Shown here in pieces: positions 34,937-44,022 of a DNA stretch of 64,000 bases. The DNA is taken from positions 1 to 64,000 of the forward strand of contig LNFL01000166.1 in assembly GCA_001464275.1 (NCBI GenBank), given 5' to 3'. The notes under the pieces are model-generated. The model did no database searches, was not told where the DNA came from, and saw only the letters and a program-made list of their open reading frames with translations. Position 1 is the first letter of the stretch. Each line of letters starts with the position of its first letter. A program made the position numbers and the translations under genes. Source of the DNA: Actinobacteria bacterium Ga0077560. GTDB lineage: Bacteria > Actinomycetota > Thermoleophilia > Miltoncostaeales > Miltoncostaeaceae.

Positions 34937-36748
34937 GTGGAAGGTTCTGGCGCCCCTCATCGCAGCCGTCACCGCGTCGCGCGGCGGCTTCCCATCGTCG
35001 TGGCCGCGGTCGCCGCGGGCCTTGCGGTGGCCGGCCCCGCCGCCGCCGCGGATCCCATCATGCCGCTCTCCGAGGTCCGCGCGGGCATGACCGGCACCGC
35101 CTACACGGTCGTGCGCGGCACGACCATCTCGAGCTTCCCGGTCACGGTCACCGACGTGCAGCCGGCGCCCGACGCCCCGGGCGGCGCGCTCATCCTCATC
35201 CGGGCCGAGGGCCCGCTGATCGCCGAGACCGGCGGGATCGCCCAGGGCATGAGCGGCAGCCCGGTGTACGTCACCGGGGCCGACGGCGTGCGCCGCGTCA
35301 TCGGGGCGGTCTCGTACGGCCAGGGTGACGAGGGCAACGTCCTGGGCGCGGTGACGCCCATCGAGCGGATGATCGCGGTGAGCCGCGGCGCCCAGGCGCT
35401 CGAGCGGCCGCGGTCGACGGTGGCCCGCCCGCTGCGGATCGTCCGGAACCGTGCGGCGGCGGTCAGCGCCCAGCGCTCCGCCCCCGGCACCCGCGCGCTC
35501 TACCCGCTGCAGCGCTGGGCCGTCGCCGGCATGAGCCCTCGCCTGGTGCCGCTGCTCCAGCGGGCGCTGGGCGCGCGCGCGGAGCTGCAGCAGACGCTCC
35601 CGCGAAGCCTCCGCCCGGCGGTCACGCTGGAGCCCGGGTCGTCCATGACCGCGCTGGTCGCCGGCGGCGACTACGTCGTCGGCGCGATCGGCACCGTCAC
35701 CTACGTCGACGGCAGCACGATCCTCGGGTTCGGCCACCCCTTCACCGGCGCCGGGACCACCCGTCTGCTGCTCGGCGACGGCTACATCTACAACGTCGTC
35801 CCCGCGCCCATCCGTGGCGGCAGCTTCAAGTTCGGCGAGCCGGGCACCGTGCAGGGCATGATCACCGGCGACCGCCGCGACGGCCTGGTGGGCCGGATCG
35901 GCCCGGTCGAGGCGATCCGCATCCGCAGCACCGCCCGCGACACGATGCGCGAGACGCGATCCGACATGGACGTGGTGCTGGCCCCGCAGCCGGAGCTGGT
36001 GCCGGTGCTCTCCGACATCCTGCAGCTGGAGCCCCTGCTGCGTGTCCGCGACGGCGTCACGTACGGCACGCTCAGCGTCACGGTCACGATCCGCGGCGGC
36101 GACCTGCCCGCACCGATCGTCTACAAGAACGTCTACGCCGCGGCGGGCGATGTGCTGGGCGTGTCCAGCGGCGCGGCCTCGCGGCCGCTGACGGTGCTGC
36201 TGCAGAACTCGGTGAAGCTGTTCGAGCCGGGCACCATCGAGATCGAGCAGACGCTGCGGCCCAGGATCGACGCGATGCGGATCACCTCCGCGCGGATCGT
36301 CCCGGCGCGGGTGCGTCCCGGCCAGAAGGCCCGGCTGGTGCTCACGGTGCTGCGGTTCCGCGGCGATCCCGAGCGCATCACCGTGCCGGTCACCATGCCG
36401 CGCGACCTGGAGCCCGGCCGCGTGAGCTTCCGCGTGGTGCCCAACAGCCCGGACGGGTTCGACCCCAACCCGGCGGACCTCACTGCCAGCCTGCTCGGGG
36501 AGTCCGCGGCCGCACGCGGCCGCACGCTGCGGGCGGCCGAGGCCGACCTCCGGGAGCTGCAGTCCGTGCCGCGCGGCCAGCGCGTCCTGCGGACGGTGCG
36601 GCGCCTGGCGGAGGACCGCCACGACGCGGTCCGCCTGCTGGCATCGGGGGAGGAGCAGGAGTACCTGGACGCCGGCGTGCGCGTCCCGGTGCCCGACATG
36701 GTGATCTACGGGGGCCGCGCGGTCGCCCGGGTCACCGTGCTCGACTGA
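34937..36748 (+). CDS. Secreted SpoIVB-type (S55) serine peptidase-like protein
   Basis: About 603 residues from a proposed GTG at 34937 (the frame is open to 34682, but upstream codons look non-coding). The signal peptide spans about 13-38 (RVARRLPIVVAAVAAGLAVAGPAAAA). The S55 domain begins MPLSEVRAGMTGTAYTVV. The serine motif GGIAQGMSGSPVYV is at residues 100-112 and the histidine motif GFGHPFTGAG at about 265-274, followed by EPGTVQGMITGDRRDGLVGRIG. In Bacillus SpoIVB the His precedes the Ser; here the order is reversed. The C-terminal 250 residues look like beta-sandwich without clear family. It is probably an extracytoplasmic processing protease. The 247-base upstream gap holds nothing I can name. 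Confidence 0.82.
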   Translation: MEGSGAPHRSRHRVARRLPIVVAAVAAGLAVAGPAAAADPIMPLSEVRAGMTGTAYTVVRGTTISSFPVTVTDVQPAPDAPGGALILIRAEGPLIAETGGIAQGMSGSPVYVTGADGVRRVIGAVSYGQGDEGNVLGAVTPIERMIAVSRGAQALERPRSTVARPLRIVRNRAAAVSAQRSAPGTRALYPLQRWAVAGMSPRLVPLLQRALGARAELQQTLPRSLRPAVTLEPGSSMTALVAGGDYVVGAIGTVTYVDGSTILGFGHPFTGAGTTRLLLGDGYIYNVVPAPIRGGSFKFGEPGTVQGMITGDRRDGLVGRIGPVEAIRIRSTARDTMRETRSDMDVVLAPQPELVPVLSDILQLEPLLRVRDGVTYGTLSVTVTIRGGDLPAPIVYKNVYAAAGDVLGVSSGAASRPLTVLLQNSVKLFEPGTIEIEQTLRPRIDAMRITSARIVPARVRPGQKARLVLTVLRFRGDPERITVPVTMPRDLEPGRVSFRVVPNSPDGFDPNPADLTASLLGESAAARGRTLRAAEADLRELQSVPRGQRVLRTVRRLAEDRHDAVRLLASGEEQEYLDAGVRVPVPDMVIYGGRAVARVTVLD

Positions 36749-36809
36749 ACCGCCGCACGCCGGACGAACCCGACCGCTCAAGGCGGCGACCCGGCGGACG
36801 ATGGAGCTT

Positions 36810-36842
36810 TGGGGCGGTTTTGACCCCCGCGAAACCGCCCCA
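36810..36842. terminator. Hairpin terminator (bidirectional) between convergent genes
   Basis: TGGGGCGGTTT pairs perfectly with AAACCGCCCCA across an 11-base loop. The stem has T/A-rich inner ends, giving short T-runs on both strands. It lies between the S55 peptidase and the acyltransferase, whose stops face each other. Confidence 0.7.
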
Positions 36843-36852
36843 TCTCCTCGGC

Positions 36853-36873
36853 TGACCCGCGCCGCGCGGGTCA
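36853..36873. terminator. Second GC hairpin in the same convergent gap
   Basis: TGACCCGCG-CCG-CGCGGGTCA is a perfect 9-base inverted repeat 10 bases after the first hairpin and 10 bases before the acyltransferase stop. It probably ends transcription of the minus-strand operon. Confidence 0.55.
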
Positions 36874-36883
36874 CGCCGGGGCG

Positions 36884-37576
36884 TTACTGGGCCTCGAGCA
36901 GCTCCACGTCCGGGACGTCCCGCCAGACCTTGGCCGGCAGACCCGCGACGAGCTTCTTGGCCGGGACGTCCTTGGTGACCAGCGCGCCGGCCGCCACGAA
37001 CGCCTCCTCGCCGATCTCGATGCCCGGCAGGATCACCACGCCGCCGCCCACGCGGGCCCCGCGGCGGATGATCGCGCCCTTGATCTGCTCGTGGCGCTCC
37101 TCGGTGCGTCCCATGAAGTTGTCGTTCGTGGTGGTGACGCACGGGGCGATGAAGACGTCGTCCTCGAGCTCCGAGTACGCGGTGATGTACGAGTTGCTCT
37201 GCACCTTGCAGCGGGCCCCGATGAGGGTGTCGTTCTCGACGCACACGCCGCGGCCGATCACCGCGCCGTCGCCCACCACGCACCGCTCGCGCACCGAGGC
37301 GAGGTCGCCGATGATGGCCTTCTCGCCGATCGTGGTGCCGGCGTAGACCACCGCGCCGGAGCACACCGCGGCGCCGGCGCCCAGCACCAGCGGGGGAAGC
37401 GGGTCCCGCTTGGCGGTGGAGCGGGCCGACAGGCGGGGCTGCTTGCCCAGCACCACGTTGTCCTGGATCACGCAGCCGTCGCCGATCACGGTGCCGTCCC
37501 GGATGACGACGTTCGCGCCGATCTCGACGTCCTCGCCGATCACGACGCCCTCGCCGAGCACCAGGTTGTCCCTCAT
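36884..37576 (-). CDS. Left-handed beta-helix N-acetyltransferase (WbpD/WlbB-like)
   Basis: 230 residues of hexapeptide repeats (GEDVEIGANVVIRDGTVIGDGCVIQDNVVLG through GGGVVILPGIEIGEEAFVAAGALVTKDVPAKKLVAGLPAKVWR). TTTNDNFMGRTEERHEQIKG is the insert loop of UDP-sugar 3-N-acetyltransferases, with the His acting as base. It is coupled to a Gfo/Idh/MocA oxidoreductase (ATGA). Together with the sugar dehydrogenase this resembles the WbpA-WbpB-WbpD route to diacetamido uronic acids. Confidence 0.85.
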   Translation of the reverse strand: MRDNLVLGEGVVIGEDVEIGANVVIRDGTVIGDGCVIQDNVVLGKQPRLSARSTAKRDPLPPLVLGAGAAVCSGAVVYAGTTIGEKAIIGDLASVRERCVVGDGAVIGRGVCVENDTLIGARCKVQSNSYITAYSELEDDVFIAPCVTTTNDNFMGRTEERHEQIKGAIIRRGARVGGGVVILPGIEIGEEAFVAAGALVTKDVPAKKLVAGLPAKVWRDVPDVELLEAQ

Positions 37577-38604
37577 CCCCCACCCTCCCGGGTCGTGAGC
37601 GCGATCGGCGCTCCCGCAGAACGCAGGCTCTCGGTCATCGCCTCGAGCACCTCGACCACAACCGTACCGGCATGCCCGTCGGCGAGTGGGGCCGTGCCCG
37701 AGGCCACGGACCGCACGAACTCCTCGCAGACCACCTTGAGCGGCTCCACGCCGGGGATCTTCGGGATGTGGATGTCGCCCGAGCGCACCTGGATGTACTC
37801 GCCGTAGGTCTCGGTGCGCGGCACCGGGCCCTTGTCGTAGAGCGTGACCTTGCGCTCGGTCTCCATGTCGTCGAACACGACCATCTTGTCGCGGCCGATG
37901 ACCGTCATCTTGCGCATCTTGTGCGGGTCGAGCCACGAGAGGTGCAGGTGGCCCAGCACCCCGGAGGGGAACCGGATGCGGCCGAACACCACGTCCTCGA
38001 CCCCGGCCTGCAGGTAGCTCTCGCCGCTGGCGGAGACCTCCACCGGCCGCTCGCCCACCAGCCACAGCATCACCGAGATGTCGTGCGGGCCGAGGCTCCA
38101 CAGGGCGTTCTCGTCGGCGCGGACGATCCCGAGGTTCTGACGGTTGCCGTACAGGTAGAAGACCTGCCCGAGCGTGCCCTCGTCGATGAGCTGCTTCACC
38201 TTCTGCAGCCCCGGGTGGTACACGAGCAGGTGGTCGACCATGCAGATGAGCCCCCGCTCGTCGGCCAGGGCCGTCACCTCGCGGGCGTCCTTGCCGGTGA
38301 GGGCCAGGGGCTTCTCCACGAAGACGTGCTTGCCGGCCTCCAGCGCCCGCTTGGCGAGCGACGCGTGGGTGGGCACGGAGGTGGCGATCACCACGGCGTC
38401 GGTCTCGGGGTCCGACAGCAGGTCGTCCAGGTGCGTCGTGAACCGGGTGGTGGGGTAGGCGGAGCGGTGCCGGTCGAGGACCGACTGGTCCAGGTCGCAG
38501 CACCACCTCAGCTCCGAGCCCTCGAGCCGGGCGAAGTTCCGCGCGAGGTTCGGGCCCCAGTAGTTCATCCCGACCACCCCGATGCGGACCGGGGTGTCGG
38601 TCAC
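37573..38604 (-). CDS. Gfo/Idh/MocA oxidoreductase (WbpB-like sugar 3-dehydrogenase)
   Basis: 343 residues from GTG 38604 (GTGA overlap with the dehydrogenase). NAD fold VRIGVVGMNYWGPNLARNFA, VIATSVPTHASLAKRALEAGKHVFVEKPLALT (EKP motif with the catalytic Lys) and SLGPHDISVMLWLVGE (HD). It probably oxidises C3 of a UDP-N-acetyl uronic acid before amination. The aminotransferase (WbpE equivalent) that should act next is absent from the window. Confidence 0.88.
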   Translation of the reverse strand: MTDTPVRIGVVGMNYWGPNLARNFARLEGSELRWCCDLDQSVLDRHRSAYPTTRFTTHLDDLLSDPETDAVVIATSVPTHASLAKRALEAGKHVFVEKPLALTGKDAREVTALADERGLICMVDHLLVYHPGLQKVKQLIDEGTLGQVFYLYGNRQNLGIVRADENALWSLGPHDISVMLWLVGERPVEVSASGESYLQAGVEDVVFGRIRFPSGVLGHLHLSWLDPHKMRKMTVIGRDKMVVFDDMETERKVTLYDKGPVPRTETYGEYIQVRSGDIHIPKIPGVEPLKVVCEEFVRSVASGTAPLADGHAGTVVVEVLEAMTESLRSAGAPIALTTREGGG

Positions 38605-39866
38605 AGGCGCCAGACCTTCGGGTCGTCGGGGACCGCGTTGCGGAGGTCCACCACCAGGGGCGAGTGCTCGACGATGCCGGCCCAGTCGATGCCGTCGTGG
38701 TCGGTCACCACCACGGCGACCTCCTGCTCGGCCAGCAGGTCGGGCGTGAGCGGCACGCTGGTGAGCCCCTTCTTGGTGAGCTCCGGCACGAACGGGTCGT
38801 GGTAGGTCACCGACGCACCCTCGGCGGCCAGCATGTCGATGATGCGCAGCGCCGGGCTCTCCCGCATGTCGTTCACGTTCTTCTTGTAGGCCACGCCGAT
38901 CACCAGCACGCGGCTGCCGTTCAGCGCCTGCCGGCGGCTGTTGAGCGCCCGCGCGACCTTGGCGACGCAGAACGCCGGCATCTGCGAGTTCACCTTGCCG
39001 GCCAGCTCGATGAACTCGGTGTGGAAGTCGTACTCCCGGGCCTTCCACGTGAGGTAGAAGGGGTCGATCGGGATGCAGTGGCCGCCCAGGCCGGGGCCCG
39101 GCCGGAACGGCATGAACCCGAACGGCTTGGTCGCGGCCGCGTCGATGACCTCCCACACGCTCACGCCCATGCGGTCGCACAGGAGGGCCATCTCGTTCAC
39201 CAGCGCGATGTTGACGCTGCGGAAGATGTTCTCCAGCAGCTTGGTCATCTCCGCGACCTCTGGGGTCGAGACCTGCACCACCGTGTCGCAGGCGGTGCCG
39301 TAGAGCTCCGCCGCGCGGCGGCTGCACTCCGGGGTGAGGCCCCCGACGACCTTCGGGGTCGTGCGGGTGGTCCAGTCCTCGCGGCCCGGGTCCACGCGCT
39401 CGGGCGAGAAGGCCAGGTGGAAGTCGCGGCCGGCCTTGAGGCCGGACCGCTCGAGGATGGGGGCGAGCTCGTCGCGCGTGGTGCCGGGGTAGGTGGTGCT
39501 CTCGAGGATCACCAGCTGCCCCTGGCGGAGCCGCTGCGCGAGGCTGTCCGCCGCGCCGAGCACCGCGGAGAGATCGGGCTCCCGGTGGTCGTCGAGCGGG
39601 GTGGGAAGGCAGATGATCACCGCGTCGACGGCACGGATGCTGTCCCACGAGGTGGTGGCCCGCACGAGGCCCGCCTCGACGAGGGGGCCCAGCGTGTCGC
39701 TGGGGACGTCCTCGATGTAGGACTGGCCGGCGTTGACCTGGTCGACCTTGGACTGGACTGCGTCGAGGCCCAGCACGGCGACCCCCGCCTGCGCGAAGGT
39801 GACCGCGAGGGGGAGTCCGACGTAGCCGAGCCCCACGACACCGACACGCGGTGCGGGGTTGTTCAT
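38601..39866 (-). CDS. UDP-N-acetyl-hexosamine 6-dehydrogenase (WbpA/WecC-like)
   Basis: 421 residues. It has the NAD motif RVGVVGLGYVGLPLAVTFAQAG, ICLPTPLDDHREPDLS, ILESTTYPGTTRDEL, FSPERVDPGREDWT, MTKLLENIFRSVNIALVNEMA and the catalytic Cys in GPGLGGHCIPIDPFYLTWKA. GVAYKKNVNDMRESPALRIID matches the C-terminal domain. It oxidises the C6 alcohol of UDP-GlcNAc or a relative to the uronic acid in two NAD-dependent steps. ATG 39866 gives the standard N-terminus; ATG 39899 would add 11 residues. It is first of the three-gene minus operon. Confidence 0.92.
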   Translation of the reverse strand: MNNPAPRVGVVGLGYVGLPLAVTFAQAGVAVLGLDAVQSKVDQVNAGQSYIEDVPSDTLGPLVEAGLVRATTSWDSIRAVDAVIICLPTPLDDHREPDLSAVLGAADSLAQRLRQGQLVILESTTYPGTTRDELAPILERSGLKAGRDFHLAFSPERVDPGREDWTTRTTPKVVGGLTPECSRRAAELYGTACDTVVQVSTPEVAEMTKLLENIFRSVNIALVNEMALLCDRMGVSVWEVIDAAATKPFGFMPFRPGPGLGGHCIPIDPFYLTWKAREYDFHTEFIELAGKVNSQMPAFCVAKVARALNSRRQALNGSRVLVIGVAYKKNVNDMRESPALRIIDMLAAEGASVTYHDPFVPELTKKGLTSVPLTPDLLAEQEVAVVVTDHDGIDWAGIVEHSPLVVDLRNAVPDDPKVWRL

Positions 39867-39958
39867 CGATGGTCCTGGGACGTCGGGATGGAGGGGCACG
39901 CCAGCAACGGCGCGTTATCGTAGCCATTGCCGCCATCCACCGAAAGGAGCCGGGGCCC

Positions 39959-40555
39959 GTGGCCGATGCCGTCCTCGCCGGTCTTCCGCGCCTCGTCCGT
40001 GTGGTGGAGGAGGTGCGCATGCGCGGGGTCGCCGCCATCGGCGTGGGGACCGCCGCAGCCGGGTGGTGGATGCTCGCGTTTCTCATCGACCAGGACGTGT
40101 CGGTTCTGAACACCCTCGTGGCGGGAGGGGCGTTGGGCGTGCTGACGCTGGTGATCGCCGCGGTCTTCAGCGCGCGGCGGCTCGCGGCGGCCAAGGACGT
40201 CCGCAAACCGCCGCGCGGTGCGGTGTACGAGACCACCGCGGACGGCCGGGAGCGCCGCGTGCGCCTGGCCGGGATCGTGGTGTTCGGGGTGATCGTGCTG
40301 CTGGCCTTCGACCGGCTCACCGGCGGTGCGGGCGAGATGGCGGGCCTGGTGGCCGGCCTGTTCCTGCCCGTCGGCGCGGTGGATCTGCTGGAGGCGCGCT
40401 CCTGGGCGTCGCTGGAGCGGATGCGTGAGGAGGGGGCCGGGCTCTACGTGCTGGTGCGCCCGCAGGCCCTCATGGCGAGCATGGCGGGCGGCGAGGTCTA
40501 CGAGCGCCCGCGGGGCGACCGCCAGGAGGCGCTGCCCTCGCCGTTCGACCTCTGA
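39959..40555 (+). CDS. Membrane protein, unknown
   Basis: 198 residues from GTG 39959, preceded by GAAAGGAGC. There are about four hydrophobic segments (AAIGVGTAAAGWWMLAFLI, VAGGALGVLTLVIAAVFS, AGIVVFGVIVLLAF, MAGLVAGLFLPVGAVDLL) with a basic cytosolic loop between the second and third. The C-terminal tail is soluble (RPQALMASMAGGEVYERPRGDR). I do not recognise the family. It lies alone between the sugar dehydrogenase and the large regulator. Confidence 0.68.
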   Translation: MADAVLAGLPRLVRVVEEVRMRGVAAIGVGTAAAGWWMLAFLIDQDVSVLNTLVAGGALGVLTLVIAAVFSARRLAAAKDVRKPPRGAVYETTADGRERRVRLAGIVVFGVIVLLAFDRLTGGAGEMAGLVAGLFLPVGAVDLLEARSWASLERMREEGAGLYVLVRPQALMASMAGGEVYERPRGDRQEALPSPFDL

Positions 40556-40645
40556 GCACCGCCTCCCGGGAAGCGGTTAGGCTTACAGAACCTCCGGGTC
40601 CCGCTGCCGCGAGCCTCCGGAGACGTGGTTCTGGGGAGGCGACGA

Positions 40646-43600
40646 ATGGTCGAGCGCTCGGTCCTTGCGACACGGCTCACGCCCCCCGGCGTGGGCGCCC
40701 ACGTCGTGCATCGCGCCGGGCTCGTCCGGCGGTTGCGGGAGGGCTTCGCCGGGCGCCTGTCGGTGGTGACCGGCGGTGCCGGGTTCGGGAAGACCACGCT
40801 GGTGGCCGACGCCGCCCGGCTGGGGCCGCTGCCGGTCGCCTGGGTCAGCTGCGACGCGGGCATCACCTCGGCCGGGGTCCTCGCCCGCCACCTGGTGGCC
40901 GCGCTCGCCGGGACGCTGCCCGGCTTCGGGGCGGCGTCCGCGGTGCCGGAGGACCCCGCCGGCGCGGCGTCCGCGGTCGTCAACGAGCTGGCCGCCCTGG
41001 CGCCGGACCGGCTGGTGCTGGTGCTCGACGACCTGCACACCCTGGCGCCCGGTGCCGCGGACGTGGTGCCCTTGCTGGTGGCCCACCTCCCGGAGGCGGT
41101 CCACCTCGTCCTGGTCTCCCGCGAGCGCACCCCGGTGCCGCTGGGGCGGCTGCGCCTGGGGGGCGTCGTGGAGATCGGCGAGCCGGACCTGGCGCTCACG
41201 CCGCAGGAGGTGGCCGAGATGCTGCGCCTGCGCGGGCTCGACCCGGCGCGGGCCGACCGGATCCACGCGCGCACGGAGGGGTGGCCGGCCGCCGCGGTGC
41301 TGCTCGCCCATCCGGGCGCCCGGGGCGACGGGGCGCTGGCCGCCACCGAACCGCTGCTGGAGTACCTCGCCGAGGAGGTCCTCACGGTGGTGGGGGACCG
41401 GGGCCGCCACCTCCTGGACGCCACGGCGCTCTGCGGCCGCGTGACCGAGCGCATGGCGACCCACCTCACCGGCGACCCGCAGGCGGGGTCGACTCTGGGC
41501 CGCCTCGCCGACGGCAGCGTCCTGGTGACACGGCTGATGGGCCAGGGCGGCTGGTTCCGGTTCCACGCGCTGCTCCGGGAGTTCCAGGAGTCGCGGATCC
41601 GCGACCTCGATGCGGGACCGCTGCGGGAGCTGCGGCGCCGCACGGCCGCGGCCTGGCTGCTGGAGGGCGACGTGCCCTCGGCGGTGCCGCACCTCCTGGC
41701 GGCCGGCGATCACGCGCAGGCCGCCGACGCCCTGGTTCCGGTCGCCCACGCCCTCGCCGGCGGGGACCGCGCCGGCGAACTGCGCGGTTGGCTGGAGGGT
41801 CTCCCGGCGGAGGTCGTCGACGCGCGGCCCGCCCTGGTCGCCGCCCACGGCACCGCGCTGTTCGGCGCCCACCGCTTCGATGCCGCGTTCGACCGGCTGT
41901 CGGCCGCGGTGTCGGGGTTCGCCGCGGCCGGCGACCCGGCCTCGGCGGCCGCGACCCTGTTCCGGCTGCTGGAGGTCCTGCAGACCACCGGCGAGTTCAC
42001 CCGCGGGATCGCGGTCTGCGAGGCCGCACTGCCCGGACTCGAGGGCGGCGATCCCCTGCTGGAGGCCGCGCTGCGTCTGCGCCTGGCGGGGTTCCTGGGC
42101 GACGTGGGGCGGGCCGCGGAGGCCGCGGCGATCCTCGACGAGATCGAGGCATCCGATGCCGCCGCCGTCGCGCCCGTGCTGGTCCGGTACGCACGGTTCG
42201 TGCGCGCATGGGCGGTGGACCACCCCCGGGGGCGTACCCGGCACGCCATCGCCGAGACGACGCGCGTCGCGGATGCGATGGAGGGCGATCCGGACGGGGA
42301 TCCGCTGCGGCTGCTGCCGTGGGTCTACGCCCTGCGGGGCGTCATGCACTTCGCCATGCTGGACCGACCGGGAATGGCGCGCGACATCGCGCGGTTCACC
42401 GAGCTGGCGCCGCGGTACGGCATCGAGGCGGTCGCGGAGCCCATCGTGACCCGCGGGCACATGGGCGAGCTGCTGCTGGCCGGTCGCCTCGAGGAGCTGG
42501 ACGCCGAGATGGGCCGGTGGCACGAGCACTTCGTCGCCTGGCGCGAGGTGGGCTGGAACTACCACTACCTCCCCATCGCGGCCGGGGCCAGCGTGCGGCT
42601 GGGGCGCATTCCGCAGGCGGTGGAGAGCCTGCGGCTGCTCGCCGAGACCCTCCCCGAACGCGCGCCCCTCATCGACCAGGCGCGCGTGGCGCCCGACGGT
42701 GCGCTGCTGGCGCACCTGGCCGGGGAGCCCGGCCTGGCCGCGACCCTCGCGAGCCAGGGCCTCTCGGCGGCGGAGCGCACCGGTGCGCCCTGGGCGCTGG
42801 TCCACGCCAACGCGGTGGCCGCGGTGATCGCCGGGGAGACCGCCGACGGCGCCACCCATCTGGCCCGGGCGATCGCCGCGTCGGAGGGCGAGGGCGCCGC
42901 GGACGCGTGGTGCCACATCGACCGGGTGCTGGCGCCGGACCTGCTGGCCGCGGCGATGCGCGCCGGGATCGGTTCCGGCGACGTGACCGTGCGCATGGCC
43001 GCGGCGTGCGGCGGCGAGGTGGTCACGCGCATGGCCGCGCTCCTGGCGGACGCCCCGCCCGCGGCCCGCGTGCTGCTCGCGCGGGCCGCCGCCGACGCGG
43101 GGGTGTCCGCCGGCGTCGTGGAGGGGCTGCTGCGCGACCGCGATGCCGGTGTCCGGGCGGCCGCCCGCGCCGCGTGGAGCCAGCGTCTGCGGCGCCCCCG
43201 GGCCCGGGTGGCCATCACCTCGCTGGGGTCGCTCACCCTCGCCCGGGAGGGCCGCCCCATCGACCCGGCGTCCGTCACCCGCCAGAAGTCGCTGGCGCTG
43301 CTGGCGGCGCTGCTGGCCGCCGGGGGGCGGGCGTCGCGCGACCTGCTGTGCGAGTGGCTGTGGCCGGAGCTCGCCCCGGACCGCGCCGCCGCCGCCCTGC
43401 GCTCGACGCTCCACGACCTGCGGCGGGTGATCGAGCCGGAGGTCGACGCCGGCGCGCCCCACGCGCTGCTGCGGGGCGATGGTGACGCCGTGGCGCTCGT
43501 CCTGGCCGACGGCGACACGTGGGACGTCGCGGCGTTCCGGGCCCACGTGGCGGCCGCCGCGGCCGCGGACGGGCCGGAGGAGCGCATCGGCGCCCTCACC

Positions 43601-43966
43601 GCCGCGGAGCGGTGCTGGGGCGGGGCGTTCCTGGCGGACTGGGAGGCCGAGGACTGGACGGCGGCCCCGCGCCGGGCGCTGGCCGCGGAGCTCGCGGACG
43701 TGCGCGTGCGGCTGGCGGCCGAGCTGGTGGCGGTGGGGCGCGCCGCGGACGCCGTGCCCCGCCTGCGCGTGCTGTGCGAGGCGGAGCCCGAGCGGGAGGA
43801 GTGGCATCGCCGGCTCATGGCGGCCTACCGGGACGCGGGCGAGCGCGGCCTGGCGCTGCGGCAGTACCACGTGCTGCGCGCCGCGCTGCGGCGGGCGCAG
43901 GGCGTCCCGCCCGCCGCGGAGACCGAGGGCCTGTACCGGGACCTGCTGCGCGCGGAGGGCCTGTGA
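40646..43966 (+). CDS. Large transcriptional regulator: MalT-like ATPase/TPR with C-terminal SARP (wHTH-BTAD)
   Basis: 1106 residues. The N-terminal STAND ATPase has Walker A TGGAGFGKTTLV and Walker B VLVLDDLHTL, then the MalT-type LSRERTPVPLGRLRLGG-like arm (DLALTPQEVAEML, TEGWPAAAVLL). TPR-like helices fill about 350-840. From about 855 an OmpR-type winged helix (VAITSLGSLTLAREGRPID, RQKSLALLAALLAAGG, LLCEWLWPELAPDRAAAALRSTL) precedes a BTAD domain (AAERCWGGAFLADWEAEDW, ERGLALRQYHVL). MalT proteins normally end in a LuxR helix, and SARPs normally start with wHTH-BTAD; here the SARP module is C-terminal. GGGGAGG ends six bases before ATG 40646. The inducer and targets are unknown. Confidence 0.9.
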   Translation: MVERSVLATRLTPPGVGAHVVHRAGLVRRLREGFAGRLSVVTGGAGFGKTTLVADAARLGPLPVAWVSCDAGITSAGVLARHLVAALAGTLPGFGAASAVPEDPAGAASAVVNELAALAPDRLVLVLDDLHTLAPGAADVVPLLVAHLPEAVHLVLVSRERTPVPLGRLRLGGVVEIGEPDLALTPQEVAEMLRLRGLDPARADRIHARTEGWPAAAVLLAHPGARGDGALAATEPLLEYLAEEVLTVVGDRGRHLLDATALCGRVTERMATHLTGDPQAGSTLGRLADGSVLVTRLMGQGGWFRFHALLREFQESRIRDLDAGPLRELRRRTAAAWLLEGDVPSAVPHLLAAGDHAQAADALVPVAHALAGGDRAGELRGWLEGLPAEVVDARPALVAAHGTALFGAHRFDAAFDRLSAAVSGFAAAGDPASAAATLFRLLEVLQTTGEFTRGIAVCEAALPGLEGGDPLLEAALRLRLAGFLGDVGRAAEAAAILDEIEASDAAAVAPVLVRYARFVRAWAVDHPRGRTRHAIAETTRVADAMEGDPDGDPLRLLPWVYALRGVMHFAMLDRPGMARDIARFTELAPRYGIEAVAEPIVTRGHMGELLLAGRLEELDAEMGRWHEHFVAWREVGWNYHYLPIAAGASVRLGRIPQAVESLRLLAETLPERAPLIDQARVAPDGALLAHLAGEPGLAATLASQGLSAAERTGAPWALVHANAVAAVIAGETADGATHLARAIAASEGEGAADAWCHIDRVLAPDLLAAAMRAGIGSGDVTVRMAAACGGEVVTRMAALLADAPPAARVLLARAAADAGVSAGVVEGLLRDRDAGVRAAARAAWSQRLRRPRARVAITSLGSLTLAREGRPIDPASVTRQKSLALLAALLAAGGRASRDLLCEWLWPELAPDRAAAALRSTLHDLRRVIEPEVDAGAPHALLRGDGDAVALVLADGDTWDVAAFRAHVAAAAAADGPEERIGALTAAERCWGGAFLADWEAEDWTAAPRRALAAELADVRVRLAAELVAVGRAADAVPRLRVLCEAEPEREEWHRRLMAAYRDAGERGLALRQYHVLRAALRRAQGVPPAAETEGLYRDLLRAEGL

Positions 43967-44022
43967 CGCGTCTGTGACGCCCCACGGGCAGGATCGGCGT
44001 CGAACACTGTCTGGGGGGCAGC

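Noticed and set aside
40583-43870. 1095-residue open frame antisense to the large regulator
   Set aside because: It is a shadow of the SARP/MalT regulator, with Arg/Gly/Gln-rich translation and no domain.
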